A stretch of DNA of 64,000 nucleotides from Jeotgalibaca sp052266715. Its GTDB lineage: Bacteria > Bacillota > Bacilli > Lactobacillales > Aerococcaceae. The translations under genes and the position numbers were made by a program. The stretch is from the NCBI GenBank assembly GCA_052266715.1, contig JBQPRB010000005.1. One strand, written 5' to 3'. Positions 25,205 through 33,300 of this stretch are shown piece by piece. Below the pieces are notes generated by a model. The model saw only the letters and a list, made by a program, of their open reading frames with translations. It was not told where the DNA came from and did no database searches. Positions within the stretch are counted from its first letter, which is position 1. Every line of letters starts with the position of its first letter.

Positions 25205-25323
25205 AGAGTGGGAAAAAATGCGTTTAGCACCGAACCACTGGAACGAATAAGCACAGGATGGTCGCAGACCATCTGAGCATTATTCGTGAAGTGGCGTCGG
25301 GGCTGCCTTTTGTCGCACGTTTA
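25205..25323 (+). ncRNA. 119-nt structured element, copy A
   Basis: Shares 102 of 119 positions with 47217-47335 (counted by eye). Three nested helices: AGCACCGA with TCGGGGCT (one mismatch), CGAATAA with TTATTCG, and GGATGGTC with GACCATCT around a GCA loop. At one outer pair copy A has A-U where copy B has G-C. The strand is assumed from yhaM. It lies between yhaM and the terminators of a convergent junction. A structured RNA or repeat of unknown role. Confidence 0.6.
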
Positions 25324-25349
25324 GAATACAGATATTCGTATACAGGAAA

Positions 25350-25380
25350 GAGGGTGAGGCAAAAGTCTCACCCTCGTTTT
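25350..25380 (+). terminator. Terminator of the yhaO-yhaN-yhaM unit
   Basis: GAGGGTGAG (25350-25358) pairs with CTCACCCTC (25367-25375), followed by a T-rich tract. Confidence 0.85.
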
Positions 25381-25452
25381 GTTATTTGAAGAATTGCACA
25401 ATTATTTTGATTTTGCAGTGATTTATGCGGGAACCACTCAGGACAAAACAAA

Positions 25453-25480
25453 AAATCCCCAGAACCTAGTCCGGGGATTT
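25453..25480 (-). terminator. Terminator of prsA
   Basis: AAATCCCC (25453-25460) pairs with GGGGATTT (25473-25480); on the minus strand a T run follows. Confidence 0.85.
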
Positions 25481-25490
25481 AAAATAAATT

Positions 25491-26417
25491 TTATTCAGCT
25501 GATTCTTCAGTAGCAGACTCTTCAGTCGCTGCATCAGAACCTTCTTCTAATTCTTCACTTGCTTTGTAAGAATCCATTGCGCCTTCTAAGTCGCTATCTT
25601 TGATCTTGATGTCCGCTTCTTCAACCAATGCAACCATTACTTCTTGTAATTTTGCATAGTCAGCCAACGTTTCATCCATCATTTTTTGTTTCACAGCTTC
25701 TGCATCAAAGGCTTCTTTTTCATCTGTTCCGTTACGTTTGATGATGTGATAGCCATATTGTGATTGAACCGGTTCTTTCGTATATTCGCCATCTTTCAAT
25801 GCGAATGCCGCCTCTTCAAACTCCGCAACCATTTGGCCACGACCGAATGAACCTAAATCGCCACCTTTTTCAGCGGTTGTATCAGATGAATGTTCTTTTG
25901 CCAATTCAGAAAAATCAGCGCCGCCATCCAATTGTTTGATGATGTCTTTTGCCAATGCTTCATCTTCCACCAAAATGTGAGAAGCTTGGATGTTTGGTTC
26001 GATTGCATCATAAAACGCTTGAACTTCTTCATCAGTAAATTCAGTACGGCTTTCCACAACGTCAACCAATAATTTATTCATGTAAAGTTGATCTGTATAA
26101 TCTTGAACAGAAGAGAATCCTGATTGACTCAAGATGTACATGAATTGTTCTTCGCCACCGTAGTTCGCCATTGTTGAACGGGCCTCAGCATCCGCTTCTG
26201 CCAGATACTCATTTTCGCCAACTTCAGCTTCCAACAAATCAACGATAATCAAACGTTGTAATGTTTCTTCACCGATATAATCTTTCATTGCTGTATATAA
26301 TTCTTCTTTTGTTACATCTCCACCATTAGAAGTTGCAACTGTTTCACTGTTATCCGCGCAACCAGCCAAAGTAGCTGCTGCTGCAAATGTCAAAGCCGAT
26401 AAAGCCCATTTTTTCAT
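25491..26417 (-). CDS. prsA: Foldase lipoprotein PrsA
   Basis: Extracytoplasmic parvulin-type peptidyl-prolyl isomerase that helps secreted proteins and PBPs fold. The signal peptide ends in a lipobox, ATLAGC, with Cys20 as the lipidated residue. The PPIase domain spans about 135-230 (QASHILVEDE, SSDTTAEKGGDLGSFGRGQM, VQSQYGYHIIK). The C-terminal tail is very acidic and Ser/Thr/Glu-rich, probably disordered. 308 residues, normal for the family. Monocistronic on the minus strand, as in Bacillus near hit and yhaH. Confidence 0.95.
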   Translation of the reverse strand: MKKWALSALTFAAAATLAGCADNSETVATSNGGDVTKEELYTAMKDYIGEETLQRLIIVDLLEAEVGENEYLAEADAEARSTMANYGGEEQFMYILSQSGFSSVQDYTDQLYMNKLLVDVVESRTEFTDEEVQAFYDAIEPNIQASHILVEDEALAKDIIKQLDGGADFSELAKEHSSDTTAEKGGDLGSFGRGQMVAEFEEAAFALKDGEYTKEPVQSQYGYHIIKRNGTDEKEAFDAEAVKQKMMDETLADYAKLQEVMVALVEEADIKIKDSDLEGAMDSYKASEELEEGSDAATEESATEESAE

Positions 26418-26524
26418 ACGTTTCTACACTTCCATTTCTTTATAAAATAACCTTTTTAACTATATCACAAACAACTTTCATTTGGTAAAAATTCAAGGTT
26501 TCTTCAAACTTTTTTATTAAAAAA

Positions 26525-26547
26525 ACTTCCCTGCAGGGCAGGGAAGT
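26525..26547 (-). terminator. Terminator of hit-yhaH
   Basis: ACTTCCCTGC (26525-26534) pairs with GCAGGGAAGT (26538-26547), followed on the minus strand by a T-rich tract. Confidence 0.88.
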
Positions 26548-26559
26548 CGGTGGTCATAC

Positions 26560-26916
26560 TTACGCTTTCGGCATTTCATACTTCGCAGTTTCACGTTCTA
26601 CAGTTTCCGTTAACTCAGTCAAACGATCCGTAACCCGACGAATCCGCGGTTCATTTTTGGCTGTGAAATCCTCCACTGAGGCGGTAATTTCCTGTGTGGC
26701 TGTATTCACGACGCCAAGACCTTCCGTTGTCAAACGATTGATGGATGCTTTCAAACGCACCAGGTCCTCATTTAACACTTCAAACGATTCCGTATTGTCT
26801 TCAATGTATTCTTGTAGACGTACGCGATTTTCTTTCCCACTACGCGGTGTGTTCAGTAACGTAACCAAACCGCCGACAATCACACCGAAAAGTAATCCCT
26901 GAGTAAAATCTTTCAT
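26560..26916 (-). CDS. yhaH: YhaH/YtxH-family membrane-anchored protein
   Basis: A 118-residue protein with one N-terminal hydrophobic helix (FTQGLLFGVIVGGLVTLL, about residues 4-21) next to a GKENR turn, followed by a long charged amphipathic helical region. This is the layout of YtxH/YhaH general stress proteins. Function is unknown. Its ATG overlaps the hit stop codon by 1 nt, as in the Bacillus hit-yhaH pair. Confidence 0.8.
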   Translation of the reverse strand: MKDFTQGLLFGVIVGGLVTLLNTPRSGKENRVRLQEYIEDNTESFEVLNEDLVRLKASINRLTTEGLGVVNTATQEITASVEDFTAKNEPRIRRVTDRLTELTETVERETAKYEMPKA

Positions 26917-27353
26917 TATGCTTCCTCCAATTCTGATTGAATTGCCTCAGCAACAGATTTAAATGTTTCGGACGAATAGTCCTCACCATGAGTTTCCCAT
27001 TTCAAACCGAATCCGTCAATTGATGTGTCTTCATAACGCGGAATTAAGTGCACATGGGAATGGAAAACGGATTGGTGCGCAAATGCACCATTATTATTCA
27101 AAATATTCATCCCTTTGATAGTCGGATCATGTTTTTTTACAGCCCGAGCAATCATCGGAATCTTAGCAAAAACTTGAGCGGCCAACTCTTCATCGTATTC
27201 GAAAATGTCAGCGACATGTTTCTTGGGGATGACCAATGTATGGCCTTTTGTCACTTGAGAAATATCCAAGTAGGCTAAAACATTCTCATCTTCATAAACC
27301 GTATAATTTGGAATTTCGTGGTTAATGATCTTGCAAAAAATACAATCTGTCAT
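26916..27353 (-). CDS. hit: HIT family hydrolase Hit
   Basis: A 145-residue histidine-triad protein, a nucleotide phosphoramidate hydrolase of the HINT type. N-terminal CIFCKI zinc-like cysteines, LAYLDISQVTKGHTLVIPKKH, and the triad HSHVHLIP near residues 98-105. It overlaps yhaH and is divergent from ecsA, exactly as in Bacillus. A second HIT protein with a more divergent sequence is encoded at 58391-58813. Confidence 0.94.
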   Translation of the reverse strand: MTDCIFCKIINHEIPNYTVYEDENVLAYLDISQVTKGHTLVIPKKHVADIFEYDEELAAQVFAKIPMIARAVKKHDPTIKGMNILNNNGAFAHQSVFHSHVHLIPRYEDTSIDGFGLKWETHGEDYSSETFKSVAEAIQSELEEA

Positions 27354-27450
27354 TAAGGATCCCTCTTTCTTCGATTTGTATTTACTTTACCATACCAAAA
27401 AGGGCTATGCTATAATGAAACAAGAAAAAATGAGGAAGTGGTTACAGATT

Positions 27451-28188
27451 ATGACACTCTATATAACGGATTTGACAGGTGGCTATTCAGCCATTCCCGT
27501 CCTCAATAATATTTCCTTTTCTGTAAAGGCAGGCGAATTAACAGGATTAATCGGCTTGAACGGCGCAGGAAAGAGTACGACTATCAAACATATCATCGGC
27601 TTAATGCAGCCGTTTGCAGGTACCATCACCATTAATGATATGAATATTAAACAAAATCCGAAGGCCTATCGCCAATCTTTTGCGTTTGTACCGGAGACAC
27701 CGGTTTTATATGAAGAATTAACCTTTAAAGAACATATTGAACTGACTGCGCTCGCTTATGGCATTGAAAAAGAAGCAGCCATGGCGAAGGCGATTCGCTA
27801 CATCAAAGCTTTTCGTTTGGAAGAAAAGCTGGATTGGTTTCCGGCATATTTTTCCAAAGGAATGAAGCAGAAAGTCATGTTGGTGTGTGCATTTATGGTG
27901 GATGCGCCTGTTTATGTAATTGACGAACCATTTTTGGGACTGGATCCACTGGGAATTTACACTTTCCGTGAAATCGTCAAAGAGAAAAAAGCACAAGGAG
28001 CGGCCATTTTGATGTCCACGCATGTGTTGAGTGCGGCAGAGCGGGATTGTGATCGTTTTGTGGTGCTCCACAAGGGTGAGGTTAACCAAAGCGGAACATT
28101 GGCAGAAATGCAGGCGGCTCTTGATATGCCGGGTGCGAGCCTGGATGATTTATATTTCCGTTTGACGGAAGAAGTGATTGCGTTATGA
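27451..28188 (+). CDS. ecsA: ABC transporter ATP-binding protein EcsA
   Basis: A 245-residue ABC ATPase. Walker A GLNGAGKSTTIK near residues 36-47, signature FSKGMKQK near 136-143, Walker B PVYVIDEPFLGLDP near 156-169, H-loop STHVLSAAE. EcsAB controls secretion, RasP-dependent intramembrane proteolysis and competence in Bacillus; the transported substrate is not settled. The reading frame is open from 27325, but only the ATG at 27451 fits the EcsA N-terminus (MTLYITDLTGGYS) and the AGGAAG site upstream. It overlaps ecsB by 4 nt. Confidence 0.94.
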   Translation: MTLYITDLTGGYSAIPVLNNISFSVKAGELTGLIGLNGAGKSTTIKHIIGLMQPFAGTITINDMNIKQNPKAYRQSFAFVPETPVLYEELTFKEHIELTALAYGIEKEAAMAKAIRYIKAFRLEEKLDWFPAYFSKGMKQKVMLVCAFMVDAPVYVIDEPFLGLDPLGIYTFREIVKEKKAQGAAILMSTHVLSAAERDCDRFVVLHKGEVNQSGTLAEMQAALDMPGASLDDLYFRLTEEVIAL

Positions 28189-29408
28189 CCTTGGAAACAG
28201 TATTAGCGAAACGCCGCTCGACTTATCAAAAAAAATTAAGTAAATATGCGAAATACGTCATGAATGACCATTTCGTTATTGCCTTGATGTTTTTGTTGGG
28301 TGCTCTGGCTTATCAATATTCAAACTTCATTAAAACCTTAACACCCGACTTCTTCTGGGGAAAAATAGTGGCCGCTTTTCTTTTGGCAATCCTGTTGTTT
28401 TTCGGCAGAATCGCTACCATGGCAACGGCGGCTGACCAGGTCTTTTTGGTCACCCAGGAAGCAGAGTGGCAAACAGTCATCAAAGAGGCTAAGAAGCGCA
28501 GTATGGTGGTGCCTGGGGTATTGTTATTATTGCTGACTGCAGTGTTCCTGCCGATTATATTTGTGGGGCAAGCGATTGCGCTGGCTGATGTCACGGTTAT
28601 TTTTTTCATAGGTTTATCATTGAAGTGGGTGCACCTCGGCATTGAAGAAGTGGCACTGCGGTTTGGTACCATAGCCAAGGTGAAATCTTTTAAATGGTTT
28701 TTGTATGGATGGGGTGTGGCGAGTTATTTGTTGGCGTTCTTCGTTCATCCAATAGGGGGCCTGGCGCTCGCTTTGGTCGGTGTTTTCATTTTTGAAAGCC
28801 AGATGCGTCCCTTACGCTCTCGTTTACTGGATTGGGAAAAAATGGTTACGACCGAAACAACGCGCATGGCAAAAATCAACCGTTTCATCAATCTATTCAT
28901 TGATGCTCCGACTGGAAAAGAAAATAGCAAACGCCGCTTGTATTTGGACGGTGTAGTGCGGATTTTGTCGGGTTCTTTGAATCCGTATCAATATTTGTTC
29001 GCACGAGTTTTCATGCGGGGAAGCAGCTATTTCGGTCTCTATGTCCGGCTGACACTGATCGGGACGTTGGTTTTGGCGATGTCACAAATGCCCGCTTTTA
29101 ATATCGTTTTAGGTGTACTTTTAGTGTATTTAACTGGATTTCAGATGTTGCCACTCTTCAGGCACGTTGGGGAAAATGTGATGGTGCGCTTGTATCCGCA
29201 GCCGGAAGAAAAGAAACAAGAGGGATTCTCAAGGTTAATGATGGGCATCTTGTTTGTTCAAGGATTTATTTTTTCTTTGGCTACCGTCTGGGGTACGAAT
29301 TTGATGACAGGTGCCATTGCTTTGGTGGTAAATAGTGTTTTTATCTTCTTTTTTGCAAAAATTTATGTGGTGAATCGTATCAAAAAACGTCGTGGTGTCA
29401 GTCTTTAG
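28185..29408 (+). CDS. ecsB: ABC transporter permease EcsB
   Basis: A 407-residue membrane protein with about eight to ten hydrophobic segments (for example near 33-52, 62-80, 105-135, 168-200, 287-325 and 355-398) and a long loop in the middle. It matches EcsB, the permease partner of EcsA, and overlaps it by 4 nt (ATGA). Hit-EcsA-EcsB synteny supports the call. A 249-nt gap with a promoter and a structured leader follows. Confidence 0.93.
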   Translation: MTLETVLAKRRSTYQKKLSKYAKYVMNDHFVIALMFLLGALAYQYSNFIKTLTPDFFWGKIVAAFLLAILLFFGRIATMATAADQVFLVTQEAEWQTVIKEAKKRSMVVPGVLLLLLTAVFLPIIFVGQAIALADVTVIFFIGLSLKWVHLGIEEVALRFGTIAKVKSFKWFLYGWGVASYLLAFFVHPIGGLALALVGVFIFESQMRPLRSRLLDWEKMVTTETTRMAKINRFINLFIDAPTGKENSKRRLYLDGVVRILSGSLNPYQYLFARVFMRGSSYFGLYVRLTLIGTLVLAMSQMPAFNIVLGVLLVYLTGFQMLPLFRHVGENVMVRLYPQPEEKKQEGFSRLMMGILFVQGFIFSLATVWGTNLMTGAIALVVNSVFIFFFAKIYVVNRIKKRRGVSL

Positions 29409-29442
29409 TCATTAAAGTTGTTTAATTATCTGTATGTTTACC

Positions 29443-29471
29443 TTGACGGAAGCGGAAAATGAACCTAAAAT
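29443..29471 (+). promoter_or_regulatory. Promoter upstream of the ytmP-like gene
   Basis: TTGACG (29443-29448), 17-nt spacer, TAAAAT (29466-29471). It would start a transcript with an untranslated leader of about 180 nt. Confidence 0.65.
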
Positions 29472-29526
29472 AACAGTAGTGTATTCAGAATAGGAAAATT
29501 CTGGATTCAGGACGATTTTTACAAAA

Positions 29527-29620
29527 GTGAGCAATTAGTTGAACAACATGGAACCGAGTGACTTTTCCTGTAGAATGTTTAAAGGGGAGGTCACTTTCGC
29601 ATCTCGTTTTCTATGCTCAC
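29527..29620 (+). other. Structured leader or small RNA candidate
   Basis: GTGAGCA (29527-29533) can pair with TGCTCAC (29614-29620), enclosing a 12-bp hairpin: AGTGACTTTTCC (29557-29568) with GGGGAGGTCACT (29584-29595), with three G-U pairs. No T run follows. It lies in the leader of the ytmP-like gene. Confidence 0.4.
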
Positions 29621-29657
29621 GTTATTTAATTTAAACAACAAATAAGGACTGAAATAA

Positions 29658-30455
29658 ATGGACTATAAGATGGATTCGGGGTGGAAACTGCACCCAATCG
29701 GCGGAGATACCGGTCATGCTTATATGGGAATTCGGGCTGAGGAAAAAGTGTTTTTGAAACGCAATTCCTCACCTTTTTTAGCTGCGCTCTCCGTTGAGGG
29801 GATAACCCCGCGTCTCATCTGGACGAAGCGGATTGGCAATGGTGATGTCCTGACCGCGCAGGAGTGGCTGAACGGCCGAGTTCTGACAAGGCAGGAAATG
29901 CATTCCAAAGGCGTGACAGATATCATTAATAAAATTCATCATTCCGATCACTTGTTGAGCATGCTCCGGAAAGTGAAGGGCGAGGTATACGACCCCGAAA
30001 CTTTCTTGGAGGAGTACAAGTTGGATTTGGATGAAAGTTTGGCAACGAACTCATTTTTGAACACGATTGTTGCTTATCTGGAAGCGACCTTGTATTTGGT
30101 GAAAGGTGCTAAATATACGGTTTGCCATGGTGACTTGAACCGGAAAAACTTTTTCCTGACTGATAATAAACGGTTATATTTGGTGGATTGGGAAAGTGTT
30201 AAGATTGCTGATCCAATGGCTGATATTTCGCTCTTGTTGATTCAATATATAGAGCCTGAGGGTTGGCCGGAGTGGTTAAGGGAATATGGTATTACCCGTA
30301 CGGAAGGTATTGATGCTCGTTTGGAGTGGTATAATTTGATGAATCGCTTGCTATTGGCAAAACGATTCCATACAACAGGCGATTATCATAAAATGAACCA
30401 ACAGATTTTAGGAATGAAGAAATCATATGAAGACAGATTTTATAAAAATTTATAA
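29658..30455 (+). CDS. ytmP: YtmP-like phosphotransferase (choline/aminoglycoside kinase fold)
   Basis: A 265-residue kinase-fold protein. The catalytic loop is VCHGDLNRKNFFL (about residues 155-167) with Asp and Asn in the expected places, and the metal-binding motif is LVDWESVKIADPMADIS (about 174-190). The family resembles choline and aminoglycoside kinases, but YtmP-type members sit next to trmB in many Firmicutes, as here, and their substrate is unknown. Antibiotic resistance should not be assumed. The leader upstream is structured. Confidence 0.82.
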   Translation: MDYKMDSGWKLHPIGGDTGHAYMGIRAEEKVFLKRNSSPFLAALSVEGITPRLIWTKRIGNGDVLTAQEWLNGRVLTRQEMHSKGVTDIINKIHHSDHLLSMLRKVKGEVYDPETFLEEYKLDLDESLATNSFLNTIVAYLEATLYLVKGAKYTVCHGDLNRKNFFLTDNKRLYLVDWESVKIADPMADISLLLIQYIEPEGWPEWLREYGITRTEGIDARLEWYNLMNRLLLAKRFHTTGDYHKMNQQILGMKKSYEDRFYKNL

Positions 30456-30456
30456 T

Positions 30457-30498
30457 ATCCTATTCCGCTAAGTCGTCATTGGAGTAGGATTTCTTTTT
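30457..30498 (+). terminator. Terminator-like hairpin between ytmP and trmB
   Basis: ATCCTATTCC (30457-30466) pairs with GGAGTAGGAT (30481-30490, one G-U), followed by a T-rich tract. Confidence 0.75.
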
Positions 30499-30519
30499 GA
30501 AAAGAATAAGGAGGATATT

Positions 30520-31164
30520 ATGCGCGTAAGACATAAACCGTGGGCTGCGGAAAAATTAGCCGAACATCCGGAGTACGTCATCACAGAACCGATGTCATTT
30601 AAAGGTAAGTGGCAAGAAAGCTTCAAAAATGAGGGGCCGATTCACATCGAAGTTGGATCAGGTAAAGGTCAGTTCATCGTTGGAATGGCTGCTCAAAACC
30701 CAGGTATCAATTATATAGGGATTGAACTGCAAACAAGTGTAGCAGTAACAGCATTGGATAAAATGTTGGAGTCTGGTTTACCAAATGTGAAGTTGTTGAA
30801 TACGGATGGGGGCTTGCTATCCGATTATTTCGAAGCCGGCGAAATTGACCGTGTCTATTTGAACTTCTCCGATCCATGGCCAAAATTCCGTCATGAGAAA
30901 CGTCGTTTGACATATAAATCATTTTTGGAAAACTACCGCACCATCATGAAACCAAATGGTGCAGTTCATTTTAAAACAGATAACATGGGCTTGTTCGAAT
31001 ACTCATTGGCCAGCTTCTCACAATTTGGGATGATCATTGACCAAGTATGGTTGGATTTACATGCTTCTGATTTTGAAGGTAATGTTCAAACGGAATACGA
31101 AGAAAAATTTGCAGCAAAAGGCCAACCGATTTATCGTGTTGAGGCCCATTTTCCTGCAGAATAA
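30520..31164 (+). CDS. trmB: tRNA (guanine-46-N7)-methyltransferase TrmB
   Basis: A 214-residue SAM-dependent enzyme that forms m7G46 in the tRNA variable loop. SAM motif I is IEVGSGKGQFIVGMA near residues 44-58, and the signature LNFSDPWPKFRHEKRRL lies near 115-131. An AAGGAGG site precedes the ATG. It follows the ytmP-like gene as in Bacillus and ends in a strong terminator. Confidence 0.97.
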   Translation: MRVRHKPWAAEKLAEHPEYVITEPMSFKGKWQESFKNEGPIHIEVGSGKGQFIVGMAAQNPGINYIGIELQTSVAVTALDKMLESGLPNVKLLNTDGGLLSDYFEAGEIDRVYLNFSDPWPKFRHEKRRLTYKSFLENYRTIMKPNGAVHFKTDNMGLFEYSLASFSQFGMIIDQVWLDLHASDFEGNVQTEYEEKFAAKGQPIYRVEAHFPAE

Positions 31165-31202
31165 AAAAAGTTCGTCCTACTGATGTGGGACGAACTTTTT
31201 TT
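31165..31202 (+). terminator. Terminator of trmB
   Basis: AAGTTCGTCC (31169-31177 region) pairs with GGGACGAACTT (31188-31196 region), followed by a T run. Confidence 0.92.
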
Positions 31203-31222
31203 GGTGGTGATTTATTAGGAAT

Positions 31223-31311
31223 TGCGGCGATGTGAGGAAACAACTCACGGGAACGCCGCATTTTCTCCCCAAGTGCGGCGATGCGCGGAAAAAATTCACA
31301 GGGACGCCGCA
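31223..31311. repeat. Alternating inverted-repeat array, GCGGCG family, 4 half-sites
   Basis: TGCGGCGAT 31223, AACGCCGCA 31252, TGCGGCGAT 31274, GACGCCGCA 31303. The first pair is extended by GTGAG/CTCAC inside the loop. It lies between the two terminators of the convergent trmB and ytzB genes. Confidence 0.87.
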
Positions 31312-31330
31312 CCTAGCACCTAGATAGAAA

Positions 31331-31360
31331 AAAACGACCTCGTTTTACCGAGGCCGTTTT
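31331..31360 (-). terminator. Terminator of ytzB
   Basis: AAACGACCTCG (31332-31342) pairs with CGAGGCCGTTT (31349-31359, one G-U), with a T run on the minus strand. Confidence 0.85.
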
Positions 31361-31373
31361 AATGGGAACGAAC

Positions 31374-31730
31374 TTATAGTTTATAAATATCCAAAACAGT
31401 ACCTGTATAGGCGTCTGCAATGAATTCATACTGCACTAACTCATCATCTTCTTTGCGTGAGATACCACCGTAGTAGACATCGGTTTCGGAAGAGAAACGT
31501 GTGAGTGGTACGGGGTGCAATTCAATCCAGGAGCCCTCGATGGGGCCGTCTGCCAAGAACATTTTTTTTACTGTTTCCAGAATCTTGTCGCCGTTAACTT
31601 TTCTTTTTCTACCCATGCAAAGAGCGGTAAGGGAAGCACCAATGACAATCCCTGATGTTAATAGGATGCCTGATAGAATGCGTTCTCTATTTAGGTCATA
31701 AAAAGTTTCTTTTTCTTTGCAAAACATCAT
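31374..31730 (-). CDS. ytzB: YtzB-like small membrane protein with PepSY-like domain
   Basis: A 118-residue protein with one membrane helix (ILSGILLTSGIVIGASLTAL, about residues 18-37) and an extracytoplasmic C-terminal domain ending in VQYEFIADAYTGTVLDIYKL, the pattern of a PepSY-type propeptide-like fold. PepSY domains often inhibit or chaperone peptidases; no direct target is visible. Position between trmB and ytoP agrees with Bacillus ytzB. Divergent from the M42 peptidase gene. Confidence 0.72.
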   Translation of the reverse strand: MMFCKEKETFYDLNRERILSGILLTSGIVIGASLTALCMGRKRKVNGDKILETVKKMFLADGPIEGSWIELHPVPLTRFSSETDVYYGGISRKEDDELVQYEFIADAYTGTVLDIYKL

Positions 31731-31877
31731 GATCCCTCCTGATTGCTAACTGTGAATTCTCTAACATAAGTATAGCATAAAAGAACTTCGTTTGTTAATG
31801 ATTTGAAAACCGCATCATTGCCCGTTTTCTTTAGATTATGTATAATGAAAAGAAGAATTAACAGGAGGGTTGTCAAA

Positions 31878-32954
31878 GTGGAAGATAAAACATTTCAACT
31901 GATCAAAGACTTAACGGAAATACAAGGTACGAGTGGAAATGAACGCAACGTTCGTCAATATATGCATGAAAAAATGACACCTTTCGTCGACCGAGTAGAA
32001 ACTGACGGACTAGGTGGGGTATTTGGTATTCGCGAAAATGAAGACAAAGAAGCGCCACGTATCATGGTTGCAGCCCATATGGATGAAGTAGGGTTCATGG
32101 TCACCCAAATTACCGATAACGGCATGTTGAAAGTTGTCTCATTAGGTGGCTGGAATCCCTATGTGGTCTCAGCACAACGCTTCACCTTGCAAACACGTAG
32201 CCAAGATATCCCTGTAATTTCATCTTCTATCCCTCCGCATTTATTACGTGGCGGGGCGAACAAAGCGGAAGTAAAAGTGGAGGATATCCTTTTTGATGCG
32301 GGTTTTGATTCCAGCGAAGAAGCACTTGCGTTTGGCGTGCGTCCGGGTGACCCAATCGTGCCTCAAGTTGAAACAATCTGGACAGCCAATAAAAAGAAAA
32401 TCATCGGCAAAGCTTGGGATAATCGTTACGGAAACGTGGTGGTACTGGAAGCGTTGGAAGCCTTGAAAGATGAAAAATTACCAAATACACTGATTGCCGG
32501 TTCCAACGTGCAAGAGGAAGTGGGGCTACGGGGCACACGCGGTTCAGTAAATAAATTCAATCCCGATTTGTTCTTTGCGGTTGACTGTTCACCAGCAGAT
32601 GATTTGAAAACGAAAAAAGGTACTTTCGGCCATCTGGGTGAAGGATTCTTGCTTCGCATCCAGGATCCGGGCATGATTACCTTGCGGGGCATGCGTGAAT
32701 TCCTATTGGACACCGCCGAAACCCATAAAATTCCTTATCAGTATTTCGTTTCCAAAGGCGGAACGGATGCTGGGGCAGCGCATACGATGAATAATGGGGT
32801 GCCAAGTGCGGTCATCGGCGTTTCCGCACGTTACATCCATACGCACCAATCCATGTTCCACATCGATGACTATGAAGCAGCAAAAGAAATGGTCATCCAA
32901 GTGGCGAAAACACTCGATAAAAGCACATACGAAACCATCATGGAACGAAACTAG
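31878..32954 (+). CDS. ytoP: M42 family glutamyl aminopeptidase (YtoP/PepA type)
   Basis: A 358-residue two-metal aminopeptidase of the M42 (tetrahedral TET) family. Metal and catalytic motifs: VAAHMDEVGFMV near residue 62, GKAWDNRYG near 177, VQEEVGLRGT near 209, FAVDCSPADD near 230, and HTHQSMFHIDDYEAA near the C-terminus. GTG start directly after AGGAGGG; the frame is open further upstream, but the residues there do not match the family. First gene of ytoP-ytpP-ytpR. Confidence 0.93.
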   Translation: MEDKTFQLIKDLTEIQGTSGNERNVRQYMHEKMTPFVDRVETDGLGGVFGIRENEDKEAPRIMVAAHMDEVGFMVTQITDNGMLKVVSLGGWNPYVVSAQRFTLQTRSQDIPVISSSIPPHLLRGGANKAEVKVEDILFDAGFDSSEEALAFGVRPGDPIVPQVETIWTANKKKIIGKAWDNRYGNVVVLEALEALKDEKLPNTLIAGSNVQEEVGLRGTRGSVNKFNPDLFFAVDCSPADDLKTKKGTFGHLGEGFLLRIQDPGMITLRGMREFLLDTAETHKIPYQYFVSKGGTDAGAAHTMNNGVPSAVIGVSARYIHTHQSMFHIDDYEAAKEMVIQVAKTLDKSTYETIMERN

Positions 32955-32965
32955 GGGGTATAAAT

Positions 32966-33286
32966 ATGGAAAAATTAACACTGGAAAAACTACAAGAATT
33001 AAAGCAAGCGGAGAAAACAACCTTTCTCTTTACCACGACTTGGTGTGGTGATTGCCACTATATCAAGCCTTTCATGCCTGAAGTGGAAGAACAGTTTTCT
33101 GACTTTAACATCATCGAAGTGGACCGTGATGAGTTTATGCCATTTGCACAAGAGCATGGTGTGATGGGCATTCCAAGTTTTATCACGTATAATAATGGTG
33201 AAGAAGTCAGCCGTTGGGTAAATGGCGATCGCAAGACACAAGAAGAAATTGAAAATTATTTTTCAGAAACACGCGAAAAAATTTAA
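32966..33286 (+). CDS. ytpP: Thioredoxin-like protein YtpP
   Basis: A 106-residue thioredoxin-fold protein with the redox motif TTWCGDCHYIKPF (Cys27 and Cys30; WCGDC instead of WCGPC) and the cis-proline segment GVMGIPSFITYNNGEE. It is probably a cytoplasmic thiol oxidoreductase. A GGGGG site lies just before the ATG. Its position between an M42 peptidase and ytpR matches Bacillus ytpP. Confidence 0.92.
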   Translation: MEKLTLEKLQELKQAEKTTFLFTTTWCGDCHYIKPFMPEVEEQFSDFNIIEVDRDEFMPFAQEHGVMGIPSFITYNNGEEVSRWVNGDRKTQEEIENYFSETREKI

Positions 33287-33300
33287 GGGAGTTTAGGATT

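Noticed and set aside
29658..30455. Aminoglycoside resistance gene
   Set aside because: The kinase fold is shared, but synteny with trmB indicates a YtmP-type housekeeping protein; resistance should not be inferred.
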